NCBI GenBank assembly: GCA_019635585.1
Contig: JAHBZE010000001.1
Coordinates: 248,001 to 312,000, forward strand
Direction: 5' to 3'
Length of the DNA stretch: 64,000 nt
Origin: Xanthobacteraceae bacterium
GTDB taxonomy: Bacteria > Pseudomonadota > Alphaproteobacteria > Rhizobiales > Xanthobacteraceae
Position 1 is the stretch's first letter, and every line of letters begins with the position of its first letter. A model generated the notes under the pieces. That model was not told where the DNA came from. It did no database searches and worked only from the letters and a program-made list of their open reading frames with translations. This document shows positions 17,402-26,211 of the stretch, in pieces. The position numbers were made by a program, and so were the translations under genes.

Positions 17402-18743
17402 ATTGTACCCCCATTGACGGCAGCGTAACCGCGATTGCAAATGCGAGCGTGCAGATATTGGCGAGCGTGGTGAAGCCGCTCGATTCCGTAATACCGTTGA
17501 GCAGGACGAAGGCGAGCATCGCGAACATCACGCGGTCGCCATGCAGGACTGCACGGGCGCTGACGCCTGCGACCGTGAGAATGAACAGGATGAGGCCGGT
17601 CCAGCCGGTCGTAAGCAGAAGCTGGAGTGCGAGGTTATGCGCGTGCGAGGTCGCGAACCCGATCGAGTTCGCATATTCCGGCAGCACGAAGACCGAGCTC
17701 CCGTAGCCGTATCCGGTCCACGGACGTTGCTCGACCAGTTTCAGCACCGTGTACCAGATTTCGGTACGGCCGGTGAGCGAAGTAAGTTCGTCCGCGCCAC
17801 CGCTGCGCGATACGACCTTCAGCAGAATTTCATCGCTATAAGGAAGAAGAATGGAAGCTGTGACGAGCCCAAGCGAGATCAGTAGCAACGCGATATGCAG
17901 CCGCCGCCACGTCAACACATAGGTCATAAATACAATGAGCAGCGTCATCGCAAGCGGTGTGCGCGAATTGGTCATCACCAACGCCGCGCCGCAGATGATG
18001 GTGGCGAGCGGCACGAAAGACCAATGCATGCGATGGAATTCGCGTGCATAGAGTCCGATCACGACCAGTGCGAAGGCCGCGATCAACGCCATGTTATTCG
18101 CGCTGCCCGCGATGCCGGCAAGCCGCGTGCTGACAAACTTCTCTTCGTTCAGCCAATAGACGTAACGGCCAAATTCGGGAATTGCGAAATAGACGATAAT
18201 CGAGATGAAGCAGAACGCCACGATCGCGAGCACGATGGTCGTGAAGACCTCAAGCGGCTCGAACATCGAGAACACATAAGCGCAAAAGATGACGCAGGCG
18301 AATACCGTGAAGGCGGATACGAACGTATAAGTCGGGTTCGGCGAGACCAGCGCAGTCGCAAACAGCCAGATCAGGAACAGTACGCAGGGCAGATTGAACG
18401 GCGTCAGCATGCTCTCGAGCCAACGCCTTGCATGAAGCGCGGCAACGCCCGCCACGGTCGCCCAGACTGCGATTTTCAGTATCACCTGGAAATCGACATC
18501 CTTGTCCTGATAGCCGCGAATGCGGAAGACCGCCTGCATCAGGAACACGGCGACGAAGAGATGCATCAGCGTCGAAAGGCGATGCCCGCGCAGGATACCC
18601 CACACCAGAATTGCCATCAGCGTCACCGCCGGAAGCGCTACCAGCACCGGCAGCGAACCCGGATCGGCTATAAGAATTGAACCGATCACGGCCACGAATA
18701 TGGCGGCGATTAGGAGCGCGATGTTGCGGTCGGCTGCGCTCAT
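17364..18743 (-). CDS. O-antigen ligase/polymerase family membrane protein (Wzy/WaaL-like)
   Basis: 459 residues with about 10-12 TM segments and one large periplasmic loop before residue 360, containing TGRTEIWYTVLKLVEQRPWT and then SHAHNLALQLLLTTGWTGL, the Wzy_C signature. In a locus with Wzx-, Wzc- and Wza-like proteins a Wzy polymerase role is more likely than an LPS ligase. ATG 18743 gives a 4-nt ATGA overlap with the flippase gene upstream. The frame open to 19109 lies inside that gene and is ignored. Confidence 0.82.
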   Translation of the reverse strand: MSAADRNIALLIAAIFVAVIGSILIADPGSLPVLVALPAVTLMAILVWGILRGHRLSTLMHLFVAVFLMQAVFRIRGYQDKDVDFQVILKIAVWATVAGVAALHARRWLESMLTPFNLPCVLFLIWLFATALVSPNPTYTFVSAFTVFACVIFCAYVFSMFEPLEVFTTIVLAIVAFCFISIIVYFAIPEFGRYVYWLNEEKFVSTRLAGIAGSANNMALIAAFALVVIGLYAREFHRMHWSFVPLATIICGAALVMTNSRTPLAMTLLIVFMTYVLTWRRLHIALLLISLGLVTASILLPYSDEILLKVVSRSGGADELTSLTGRTEIWYTVLKLVEQRPWTGYGYGSSVFVLPEYANSIGFATSHAHNLALQLLLTTGWTGLILFILTVAGVSARAVLHGDRVMFAMLAFVLLNGITESSGFTTLANICTLAFAIAVTLPSMGVQYANHPAYQRRFS

Positions 18744-20005
18744 GCGTTTCTTTTCCACGCCAGCACGAGCGCGGTTCCGGCGACCGCGATCAGCCAGCCA
18801 AGCGCACAGGCGGTGATCGCGCCGATTTCCGCGTACCAGTGAACCAGCGGGAACGCAGTGGCGATCGCGACGGCCGATGCGATGCCGCGAACAATGAAAT
18901 AGCTCCCGAAGCGGTGCCGCGCGTAAACCAGAGATTCCAGCGGCATCGAAATGCTCAAGAGCACATAGGCCGGAACCCAGGCGATCACCGCCGCGCCATA
19001 GCCCGCGAACTTGTCCCCATAGGCCAACGCCAGCAATCGCTCGGCGCCGAAGCCTGCGGCCGCGCCGAACAGGATACCGACGAGTGCATAGATGCCCACA
19101 AGCCTCCATATAAAGTGTGTAGCGCGCTTTCCGTCCTTGGCTTCCGCGAACAGGTTCTTGTCGGCAACATCGAATCCGCGCAGCAAAATCTGCAACGGCT
19201 GCAAGAGGCCACGCGCGGCGACGAACACGGCGGCGTGTGCGGGTGCCGCGATCGCGCCGAGGATCAGAAGCGGCATGTGATTGTAGCCTGCGTAGGTCGC
19301 GGTCGCGGCGACCGCCCAGCCGCCATATTTTTTCGTGTCGGCCAGAAGCAGCGCCGCGCCCTGCTTCGGCGCAAGGCTACGCGCGAGCAGTGCGACCACG
19401 ATTGCGTGAACGATCATCGCTGCGCCAAGCCCGCCCAGCATCCATTCGTAGCGAATCATGCCTTTGAGCGCGGCGACGGATAATGCCGTGGCGGCAGTCG
19501 CATACAGCACCGCGCCCGCCAGTAGCAGCAAGGGCTTACCGATTTTCACCAGAAATGCGCGCGCGAATTCAAGCTGCAGATAGATCAGGAGGCAGGCCGC
19601 GCTGGAAAATGCCGCAAGAAGCGCAAAGCGCGACAGCGACGCATAAGAAATGCCGAGGGCGGCGGCACCTGCAAACAGCGCAATCAATAGAACGAGCGCC
19701 TGTTCGGCAACAATGCTACCCCGATTTCGCCCCGCCCACTCCGCTGTCCGCAACATCAGCGGAATCGTGACGGCGTGGCGTTGGAGACCCTGCACCATGA
19801 GGCCGACCGAAAGGCCGATGCCGTAAGCTGCGAGCTCGTCCGCCCCGAAAGCGCGGCCGATCGCAATGGTCAGTCCAAAATTAGTGAGGGCGACGAGAAG
19901 CTGATCCCCGACCGTGGCAAGGCGCGTCGCCGCACCACGCAGGCTTCCCGTCAGCCGCTCCCTCTTCCGGGCCGCTACCTCCGGCTCCCCTGTGGCAAGC
20001 GTCAT
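18740..20005 (-). CDS. Wzx-like polysaccharide flippase (MOP superfamily)
   Basis: 421 residues, about 12 TM helices, with the MOP-flippase feel of VGDQLLVALTNFGLTIAIGR near the start and FVAARGLLQPLQILLRGFDV mid-protein. Flips undecaprenyl-PP-linked repeat units to the periplasm. ATG 20005 gives a TCAT/ATGA overlap with the upstream methyltransferase stop at 20002; GTG 20026 is a possible longer start but is less well placed. Transcription order on this strand is methyltransferase, flippase, ligase/polymerase, glycosyltransferase. Confidence 0.82.
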   Translation of the reverse strand: MTLATGEPEVAARKRERLTGSLRGAATRLATVGDQLLVALTNFGLTIAIGRAFGADELAAYGIGLSVGLMVQGLQRHAVTIPLMLRTAEWAGRNRGSIVAEQALVLLIALFAGAAALGISYASLSRFALLAAFSSAACLLIYLQLEFARAFLVKIGKPLLLLAGAVLYATAATALSVAALKGMIRYEWMLGGLGAAMIVHAIVVALLARSLAPKQGAALLLADTKKYGGWAVAATATYAGYNHMPLLILGAIAAPAHAAVFVAARGLLQPLQILLRGFDVADKNLFAEAKDGKRATHFIWRLVGIYALVGILFGAAAGFGAERLLALAYGDKFAGYGAAVIAWVPAYVLLSISMPLESLVYARHRFGSYFIVRGIASAVAIATAFPLVHWYAEIGAITACALGWLIAVAGTALVLAWKRNA

Positions 20006-20715
20006 GCCGCCGTCGGCCGCCGGCACAGGAAGATCTTTTCGCCACGCGAAAGCCCGTAACGCGAAACGTTAGGCTCGACCGCAGTAAATTCGGCAACGTC
20101 GAAACCGGGTGCGGCGAGCCTTACGCGCGCATCGCGCCCGAAAAAGCGCGCATGATCGTGCTGGCCGAAGTAAAGCAGCCGCTCTGCCCGCGATGACTTG
20201 GTCGCATCCTCGAACGTCTCGTCCCATCCTTCGACGATGGGAAACATTGCGATCAGCAGGCCGCCAGGGCGAAGCACGCGATAGAGTTCGGGGATCGCCT
20301 TTCTGTCATCGACATGCTCGAGCACATGAAGGCAGACGACGACATCATATTGTTCGTTCGCGATCTTTAGCGCCTCGATGTTCTCTTTGCGGTCCACGCC
20401 GGGCGCGAAAAGATCGGCCGTCGTGTAGCTTTTCGGGGCGCCCTCTTCGATCAGTTTCCTGATCGGCTTCTCCGGCGCGAAATGGAGAATGTCCTTGCCG
20501 CTGAAAAACTCTTGCTCGCCGTTCGCGATCGCGAGCAGCCGGTGCCGCTCGAGCGAGCCGCATTTTGGACAGTAGATGTCGCAAACATAGGGATAGCCGT
20601 AGCCGAGAAAGTTCCCTTCATAGCCGCAGAGCGAACACTCGCGCGGGAACTTTCCAAACGCGCCGCGCATCGAGCGCGATAGAAATTTCAGGGAACGATA
20701 ATAGTTTCGAAGCAT
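20002..20715 (-). CDS. SAM-dependent methyltransferase with N-terminal zinc-ribbon cysteines
   Basis: 237 residues from ATG 20715, preceded by GGAGGG. Two Cys pairs (C-S-L-C near 27-30 and Y-C-P-K-C near 48-52) suggest a zinc ribbon ahead of the methyltransferase domain. The usual glycine-rich motif I is weak (LHFAPEKPIRKLI), with motif II/post-I in VVVCLHVLEHVDD and RVLRPGGLLIAMFP. Proteins of this type sit in polysaccharide loci and are thought to methylate sugars; the substrate here is unknown. It is divergent from the GH5 gene, sharing a 168-nt intergenic region. Confidence 0.8.
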   Translation of the reverse strand: MLRNYYRSLKFLSRSMRGAFGKFPRECSLCGYEGNFLGYGYPYVCDIYCPKCGSLERHRLLAIANGEQEFFSGKDILHFAPEKPIRKLIEEGAPKSYTTADLFAPGVDRKENIEALKIANEQYDVVVCLHVLEHVDDRKAIPELYRVLRPGGLLIAMFPIVEGWDETFEDATKSSRAERLLYFGQHDHARFFGRDARVRLAAPGFDVAEFTAVEPNVSRYGLSRGEKIFLCRRPTAA

Positions 20716-20883
20716 GCAAACCCTCCGCTGCCCGCCTAGCCCGAGGAGTCTTTGAGACACGCAGTTACAAATATCCGTTTGTGCAGTGGCGAAAGTTCGG
20801 CGCGCAGCGGAAAATGATGTGGCGCGAAAGTTCCATCGTCGCCCCGCCACGCTGCGGTCGCAGTACGCTGCCACAGAGCGTCC

Positions 20884-22182
20884 ATGCTGGTGCGCATTTC
20901 AGACAAATGCAGAACAGCTGCTGGACGATTCTTTCTCGCGCTATCGCTTGCCTGTGGCGCGATTCTCAGCAGTTGCTATTTGCAAGCTGCTGCGTTCGAA
21001 ATGCATCGCGCGATCAATATTGCGCAGTGGTTCACCTGGCCGCGCTACGAAGCGGCGCCTGCGGCCGGAATCCTGTGGCCGCCGTATAAGAATGTGCCGC
21101 GCCCGCCTGACGAAGCCGAACTTGCGGCGCTCAAGCAAAGCGGATTCGATACCGTCCGGCTTCCCGTTGATCCCGCGCCGTTCATCGTCTTCGAGGGCGA
21201 CCGGCGCGAAGAAGTCTATCGCATCTTGTTCGCGGCGCTTGCGAAGATTCGCGCAGCCGGGCTCAATGTCATTGTCGATCTTCATCCGAACAGCCGTCAT
21301 CCGGTCTGGGGTCAGCACGCCGTCGCGGCGGGGATTGTCTCCCCCGCCTTCACAGCCTATCTCGGCGTCGTCGAAGAAATGGCGCGGCGGCTCGACGAGC
21401 ACACAAAACATGCCGCGCTCGAACTCATCAACGAACCGCGCGTCAAGTGCAGTGGCGCGGAACAACAGCGCTGGCAGGCGATGGCAAAGCGGCTGGTCGG
21501 AAGTGCGCGCACCGGGAGTAAGCGCCTAACGCTCGTCCTGACCGGTGCCTGCGTCTCGTCGCTGGAGGGGCTGCTTGCGCTCGATCCACAAGCGATCGGC
21601 GATCCAAACCTGATTTACACGTTCCATTTCTACGACCCCTTCAGCTTCACGCATCAGGGCGCGAGCTTCATTCCGTGGCCCGACAAGTATCTCGACGAAG
21701 TACCGTGGCCTGCCTCGAAGCGGCCGATCGAACATTCGCTCGCGTTGATCGAGAAGCGTGTGTCGATGGCACCGAACCTCGATGACGCGGCGCGGTTGCG
21801 CGCTGCCGACGGTGCGCGCGCCAACCTGCACAAATATTATCGCAGTAATGCGGATGCGGCGCTGATCCGCGATCGCTTTGCGAAAGTCGCCGAATGGGCG
21901 AAGGCGCATGATATTCCCACGAAGCGGATTTTCCTCGGCGAGTTCGGCGTCATCCGGAAAGCTACGGGCTCAGCCGGCGCGTTGTGCGAGGATCGCATGC
22001 AATGGCTGCACGACGTTCGCGCAACCGCGGAGCAATTCGGCTTCAGTTGGGCTTACTTCAACTACGACGGCGCATTCGCCATCGTGAAGAGCGATGCCGA
22101 CCACAGACTCGACCCGGATGTGCTCGCAAGTCTTGGGTTGCTGAACAAGAGTGCGCTTTGCCGGGGCGAGAACGCGAACTGA
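20884..22182 (+). CDS. Secreted glycoside hydrolase family 5 (cellulase-like)
   Basis: 432 residues with an N-terminal signal segment (FFLALSLACGAILSSCYLQAAA; the LSSC could be a lipobox). RAINIAQWFTW, FDTVRLPVDPAPFI, VIVDLHPN, ALELINEPRV (acid/base Glu, about residue 182) and IFLGEFGV (nucleophile Glu, about 353) are the GH5 hallmarks. It would cut a beta-linked glucan or mannan in the periplasm or outside. Its position beside a polysaccharide synthesis locus suggests processing or turnover of the polymer made here, as with BcsZ or ExsH-type enzymes; that is inference. Confidence 0.87.
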   Translation: MLVRISDKCRTAAGRFFLALSLACGAILSSCYLQAAAFEMHRAINIAQWFTWPRYEAAPAAGILWPPYKNVPRPPDEAELAALKQSGFDTVRLPVDPAPFIVFEGDRREEVYRILFAALAKIRAAGLNVIVDLHPNSRHPVWGQHAVAAGIVSPAFTAYLGVVEEMARRLDEHTKHAALELINEPRVKCSGAEQQRWQAMAKRLVGSARTGSKRLTLVLTGACVSSLEGLLALDPQAIGDPNLIYTFHFYDPFSFTHQGASFIPWPDKYLDEVPWPASKRPIEHSLALIEKRVSMAPNLDDAARLRAADGARANLHKYYRSNADAALIRDRFAKVAEWAKAHDIPTKRIFLGEFGVIRKATGSAGALCEDRMQWLHDVRATAEQFGFSWAYFNYDGAFAIVKSDADHRLDPDVLASLGLLNKSALCRGENAN

Positions 22183-22211
22183 GCAGGTTCGAATAATTGT
22201 CGCTGATGATT

Positions 22212-22418
22212 TCAGTCTTCGTTCTTCGTTCCGCGCCCCGTAAGCAACAGCTTCTCGTTACGGGCAAGGGCCAGAACATTCTGCAGCCGCTTGGCAAGTT
22301 GAATAAGACCGGCTTCTTCCGTAACAGTCCGCTGAAATTCGAGCTCGACCTCCAGCTGATCGAGTACTTCGATAAGCTCGATGTTGGACGTCGAAGATGC
22401 TTGCGGACTTTTTATCAT
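22212..22418 (-). CDS. Small conserved-looking protein, 68 residues, coupled to the carbamoylase gene
   Basis: ATG 22418 sits 1 nt after the stop of the carbamoylase gene (TAA at 22420-22422), with GGAG about 8 nt upstream inside that gene, so translational coupling is likely. The protein is acidic and heptad-like (IELIEVLDQLEVELEFQ, then LAKRLQNVLALARNEKLLLT), predicting one or two amphipathic helices. No signal peptide, Cys or metal motif. I do not recognise a family. The frame is open upstream to 22808, but that part runs antiphase through the carbamoylase gene. It may be a regulatory or scaffold peptide for the hydantoin enzymes, or unrelated. Confidence 0.6.
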   Translation of the reverse strand: MIKSPQASSTSNIELIEVLDQLEVELEFQRTVTEEAGLIQLAKRLQNVLALARNEKLLLTGRGTKNED

Positions 22419-22419
22419 C

Positions 22420-23685
22420 TTAGCTCCGTCCGTCCGCATCGAAGCGCTGCACGGCCGCAAGAATAACGGCGGCACCTGCTGCGATCGCTTCGGGTTCCGC
22501 CCACTCCTCGGGCGTATGGCTTTTGCCGTCCTTGCAAGGAATGAAGACCATCGCTGCCGGCGCGAGCTGCGCCATGAAGGCCGCGTCATGTCCCGCTCCG
22601 GACGCAAGCGGCATGGTCGCAAATCCCAGCGTCTGCGCACTTTCGTTAAGCAGCGCACGAAGACGCTCATCACATGCAACCGGCATCGTGTCGGAGAGAC
22701 GTACGAAGCGTGTCCGCTCCACGCGTGCCTCCTGCGCGATCTGTAGCGTCGACGCGTCCACGAAACGAACGAACGCTTCCATCGTCTGCCTGTTTTCCGA
22801 ACGTGCATCGACGATCATGCGTACTTCGCGCGGTACGACGTTGGCGGCGTTCGGCGAGACCTCGATCACCCCGGTTGTCGCCACGAAGTGACCCTCGCCA
22901 CGCGCCGCAATGCGCCGCGCTTCACGGGCAATGGCCGAAATCACTTCGGCGGCGGCAACGGAGGCATCGCGGCGCAAATGCATCGGCGTGGTGCCGGCAT
23001 GATCCGCCGAGCCCGAGAACACAATCTCAAGCCGAGTAATGCCAGCGATCCCGGAAACGATTCCGATATCCATGCCGCTTTGTTCAAGCACGATGCCTTG
23101 CTCGATATGCAGCTCAAAGAAGGCCGCGATGTCGTCGCGCATCGGGCCATCGAGCACGGCCGCATTGCCGCCGACGCGCGCAATCGCCTGGTCGAGCCGC
23201 TCGCCGCCGGCGTTGTTGTAAGACTTCATCTCATCGCTCAGCTTGCCGCTGAGGCCGCGGCTGCCGACGCAGGAGAGGCCGTACTCGCTCGGCTCTTCCG
23301 CAAGGAAATCGATGACCTCGATACTGTGCGCTGGCTTGAAACCGGACTCGCGCATGGCGCGCACAATTTCGAGCGCCGCGATCACCCCGGCGGCGCCATC
23401 GAACCGCCCGCCCGAAGGCACCGTGTCGGAATGAGAACCGATTACGATCGTCTTTGCGTTGGCGTCGCTTCCCGTAAGCCGCCCGATCAGATTGCCCGCC
23501 GGATCGATCGAAACCTTCAGACCCGCGTCTTGAAATCGCTTGGCGAGCCAGGACCGGCCTTCCAGAAAACGCGGCGAGAACGAGCGCCGTGTATAGGGCA
23601 TATCGGGATCGGTAATTTCGGCAAGCCGCATCAGGTCATCCCAAAGACGCTGGCCGTCGACGGGAAGGTTGCGGATCGCCGCCAT
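22420..23685 (-). CDS. N-carbamoyl-L-amino-acid hydrolase / Zn-dependent amidase (M20 hydantoinase-carbamoylase family)
   Basis: 421 residues from ATG 23685, 2 nt after the hydantoinase stop. Metal-binding landmarks of the family are present: GSHSDTVPSGGRFDGAAG (His and Asp), FLAEEPSEYG (Glu pair), ELHIEQG (His), and GAGHDAAFMA near the C-terminus. The dimerisation-domain marker SADHAGTTPMHLRRDA is also present. Family members hydrolyse N-carbamoyl amino acids, ureidoglycolate/allantoate or beta-ureidopropionate to amine, CO2 and ammonia. Directly downstream of a cyclic amidohydrolase it most likely opens the N-carbamoyl product of that enzyme. The frame to 23835 is rejected because it overlaps the hydantoinase. 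Confidence 0.9.
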   Translation of the reverse strand: MAAIRNLPVDGQRLWDDLMRLAEITDPDMPYTRRSFSPRFLEGRSWLAKRFQDAGLKVSIDPAGNLIGRLTGSDANAKTIVIGSHSDTVPSGGRFDGAAGVIAALEIVRAMRESGFKPAHSIEVIDFLAEEPSEYGLSCVGSRGLSGKLSDEMKSYNNAGGERLDQAIARVGGNAAVLDGPMRDDIAAFFELHIEQGIVLEQSGMDIGIVSGIAGITRLEIVFSGSADHAGTTPMHLRRDASVAAAEVISAIAREARRIAARGEGHFVATTGVIEVSPNAANVVPREVRMIVDARSENRQTMEAFVRFVDASTLQIAQEARVERTRFVRLSDTMPVACDERLRALLNESAQTLGFATMPLASGAGHDAAFMAQLAPAAMVFIPCKDGKSHTPEEWAEPEAIAAGAAVILAAVQRFDADGRS

Positions 23686-23687
23686 CG

Positions 23688-25058
23688 TCAATGCGCTCCG
23701 GCTCCGGCTGCGGCCGGGCGAACGAAATGTCCCGTTCCCGGCTCCGCGATTGCCTTGCCGTCGAATACTTGTTTGCCGCGCAGGAAGGTCGCGACCGGAC
23801 GATGCGAAAGCTCGATGCCCTCGTAGGGACTCCACTGCACGAAGTTATGTCCGCTCGCGGCGGGGTCGTAACGGCCCGGCTTGTGCGCCATCACAACGAT
23901 GTCCGCGTCTTTGCCCGGCTCAAGCGCGCCCTTGCGATGACCGAGCCGGAACAGGCGCGCGGGATTGGCGGCGAGCAGACGCGACGCCCACACCGGGCTC
24001 AATCCACGCTGCAACAGTCCGGTCAAGAGTAACGAATAAAGCGCTTCGAGACCGGGCACACCCGACGCATTCGAGAGCATGTCCTTGCTGCTCTTGCGGT
24101 CCGGCGACCAGCTCACATGATCGGTGGAAACCACGGTGATGTTTCCGGCGGCGAGATGGCGCCAGAGCGCCTCGCGTTCGCGCTTCGAGCGAACCGGCGG
24201 ATTGATCTTGCCGAAGCCGACGAGACGGGAGATGTCGTCTTCCTCGTCGAGCATCAGATAATGAATGCAGGCTTCGATGGTCGTATCGAAACCCTGCATC
24301 CGGTACGCATTGCACAGATCGTAACCGCGGCCGATCGAGCAATGCACGATGTGACCCGAACAGCCCGTGGCCGCCGCGATCTCATAAACCTCCGCAGTCG
24401 CGAGCGCTTCGGTGATCGGCGGGCGCGAAAGGCTATGCGCGAGATAATCGGTGCGGCCGGACTGGCGCACCTTCTCCGTGAAGAAGCGCACGCTTTCGTC
24501 GTTCTCGTTGTGCACGCCGGCGATAAGGCCGTGCGGCTGGATCGCCGCGAAGCACTCGTAGAGCATCGGCGACGAAATGCGCGGAAAGCGCGTGGGGTGC
24601 GTTTCGAACGTGGAAAACTTGAAAGCCGCCGCTCCTGCGTCCACAAGCTCCGGAATACGTGCCGGGCCTTCGGTGGGATCGACGGTTGCGTAAAGTGCGA
24701 AGTCCACGCGCGCCTGTTCCCCGGCCTCGCGCGCCTTTACGGTGAAGCGTTCCGCGTTGCAGATCAGAACGCCATCGTCGTAGGGCATGTCCACGACAGT
24801 CGTGACACCGCCTGCCGCGGCCGAGCGCGTCGACCAGATGAAATCTTCCTGCCCTTTCTGGGAGCGCGAGTGGACCTGCGCGTCAATTGCGCCCGGCATG
24901 ACATAGGCGCCTCCGAAATCGTGGCGTTCCGCCGCCTGCGGCGGCTGGCCCTCGCCCACGCGCTCGACCTTGCCGTCACGGATCGCAACATAACCCTGAT
25001 CGAGAATCGTCGCGGTCCCGACAACTCGGCCTGTCACCACGAGATCAAAATCAGCCAT
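23688..25058 (-). CDS. Cyclic amidohydrolase (dihydropyrimidinase/hydantoinase/allantoinase family)
   Basis: 456 residues. The barrel's first metal motif, usually D-x-H-x-H, reads IDAQVHSR (residues 58-65), so the first His is Gln61. The bridging lysine is K147 in AAAFKFSTFE, and later ligands are H183 (GVHNEND), H239 (HIVHCS) and D313 (STDHVSW). Gln at this place also occurs in some dihydroorotases (DDQVH type, from memory), so activity is not excluded. It opens five- or six-membered cyclic ureides to N-carbamoyl acids. It is the first gene of a three-gene minus-strand operon and is divergent from the molybdenum hydroxylase genes. Confidence 0.88.
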   Translation of the reverse strand: MADFDLVVTGRVVGTATILDQGYVAIRDGKVERVGEGQPPQAAERHDFGGAYVMPGAIDAQVHSRSQKGQEDFIWSTRSAAAGGVTTVVDMPYDDGVLICNAERFTVKAREAGEQARVDFALYATVDPTEGPARIPELVDAGAAAFKFSTFETHPTRFPRISSPMLYECFAAIQPHGLIAGVHNENDESVRFFTEKVRQSGRTDYLAHSLSRPPITEALATAEVYEIAAATGCSGHIVHCSIGRGYDLCNAYRMQGFDTTIEACIHYLMLDEEDDISRLVGFGKINPPVRSKREREALWRHLAAGNITVVSTDHVSWSPDRKSSKDMLSNASGVPGLEALYSLLLTGLLQRGLSPVWASRLLAANPARLFRLGHRKGALEPGKDADIVVMAHKPGRYDPAASGHNFVQWSPYEGIELSHRPVATFLRGKQVFDGKAIAEPGTGHFVRPAAAGAGAH

Positions 25059-25237
25059 TCTGCGCTCCTTTGCGGACAGGATCGCTACAGCCGAGTGCGG
25101 GTCAAAATTGGATTTATCGAACCGATCAATCAGTCCGACCGAAGCCGGATGGCCCTTTCCCGGCGCACCCCTTTGGCGTTGGAATGATAGCAGGGCGCAA
25201 GAAATTCTATTTGCTGGCAGGGGGTTAGGCTTCCAGA

Positions 25238-25330
25238 ATGACTAAAGTTCGGGAGTCTATGCCTGACCCGCGCCCAGCGCGGTCGCAAATGCTTGGCTTT
25301 GCCCGTTCACCAGGAGTGTATCCGGCTTGA
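25238..25330 (+). CDS. Possible 30-codon leader ORF overlapping the FAD-subunit start
   Basis: ATG 25238 opens 30 codons ending TGA 25328-25330, which overlaps the TTG start (25327) of the FAD subunit as TTGA. Such an overlap would couple re-initiation at a weak TTG start to translation of the leader. The peptide is Arg/Pro-rich and unlike any family I know. It may be chance; codon choice gives no strong support. Confidence 0.25.
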   Translation: MTKVRESMPDPRPARSQMLGFARSPGVYPA

Positions 25331-26211
25331 AACCTGCTCCGTTCCAGTATGTCGCTGCACTGTCGGTCGAAGATGCCATTGCCCTGCTCTCTAAATACGG
25401 CTCGGACGCAAAGCTGATTGCGGGCGGACAAAGTCTCGTGCCGATGATGAACTTCCGGCTCGCGCGGCCAGAATGGCTGATCGACATCAACCGGATTTCC
25501 GGTCTCGCCGGCATCGCGCAAAAGAATGGCGCGCTCCGCATCGGCTCCCTGACGCGCTATTCCGAACTCGAAGCATCGGAAGCCGTCCAGCGCAGCGTGC
25601 CCCTGCTTGGCCTGATGCTCCCGCATATCGCACACAAAGCTATCCGCAACCGAGGTACGATCGGCGGAAGTATCTGCCACGCGGACCCGGCCGCCGAAAT
25701 GCCGGTCGCGATGCTTGCGCTCGACGCGACCTTCGAATTGCGCGGACCGACAGGTACACGACGCATTGCTGCCGACGATTTTTTTATTGGGCAGATGACA
25801 ACAGGCATCGAGGCGGAGGAAATTCTCATCGCCATCGAGATTCCGGAAATCAAGAATAGCGAAAAGCACGGCTTCTCCGAATTCGCTCGGCGGCGTGGCG
25901 ACTTCGCGCTTGCCTCCGCCGCCGCCGTGCTTCGCTTCAATGGCGAGCGGATTTCCGATCATGTGCGTATCGCCGTGGGAGGCTTGAGCGAGCGCGCCGA
26001 ACGCGCACGCGCGGCCGAGGCGCTGTTGGCCGGAAAAGCGCCGACTGCTGCGCTGATCGAGGAAGCCGCGAAAGCCGCAGCAGCCGAGGTAAAAGCAGGC
26101 TCGGATTTGCACGCAACCGAAGCCTATCGCCGCAGCCTGATCGCAACGCAGGTGAAACAGGCACTTGCAGTCGCGGTGGACCACACTTCCAGCACGGGAG
26201 CCAAGAAGTGA
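25327..26211 (+). CDS. Molybdenum hydroxylase FAD-binding subunit (CoxM-like)
   Basis: 294 residues from TTG 25327, preceded by AGGAG at 25311-25315. KLIAGGQSLVPMMNFRLARP (about 34-53) and RNRGTIGGSICHADPAAEMP (about 107-126) are the two FAD-binding signatures of the CO dehydrogenase/xanthine dehydrogenase flavoprotein. It accepts electrons from the 2Fe-2S subunit and passes them to an external acceptor. It overlaps the next gene by 4 nt (GTGA). Together with the next two genes it encodes a three-subunit xanthine-oxidase-family enzyme. Confidence 0.93.
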   Translation: MKPAPFQYVAALSVEDAIALLSKYGSDAKLIAGGQSLVPMMNFRLARPEWLIDINRISGLAGIAQKNGALRIGSLTRYSELEASEAVQRSVPLLGLMLPHIAHKAIRNRGTIGGSICHADPAAEMPVAMLALDATFELRGPTGTRRIAADDFFIGQMTTGIEAEEILIAIEIPEIKNSEKHGFSEFARRRGDFALASAAAVLRFNGERISDHVRIAVGGLSERAERARAAEALLAGKAPTAALIEEAAKAAAAEVKAGSDLHATEAYRRSLIATQVKQALAVAVDHTSSTGAKK

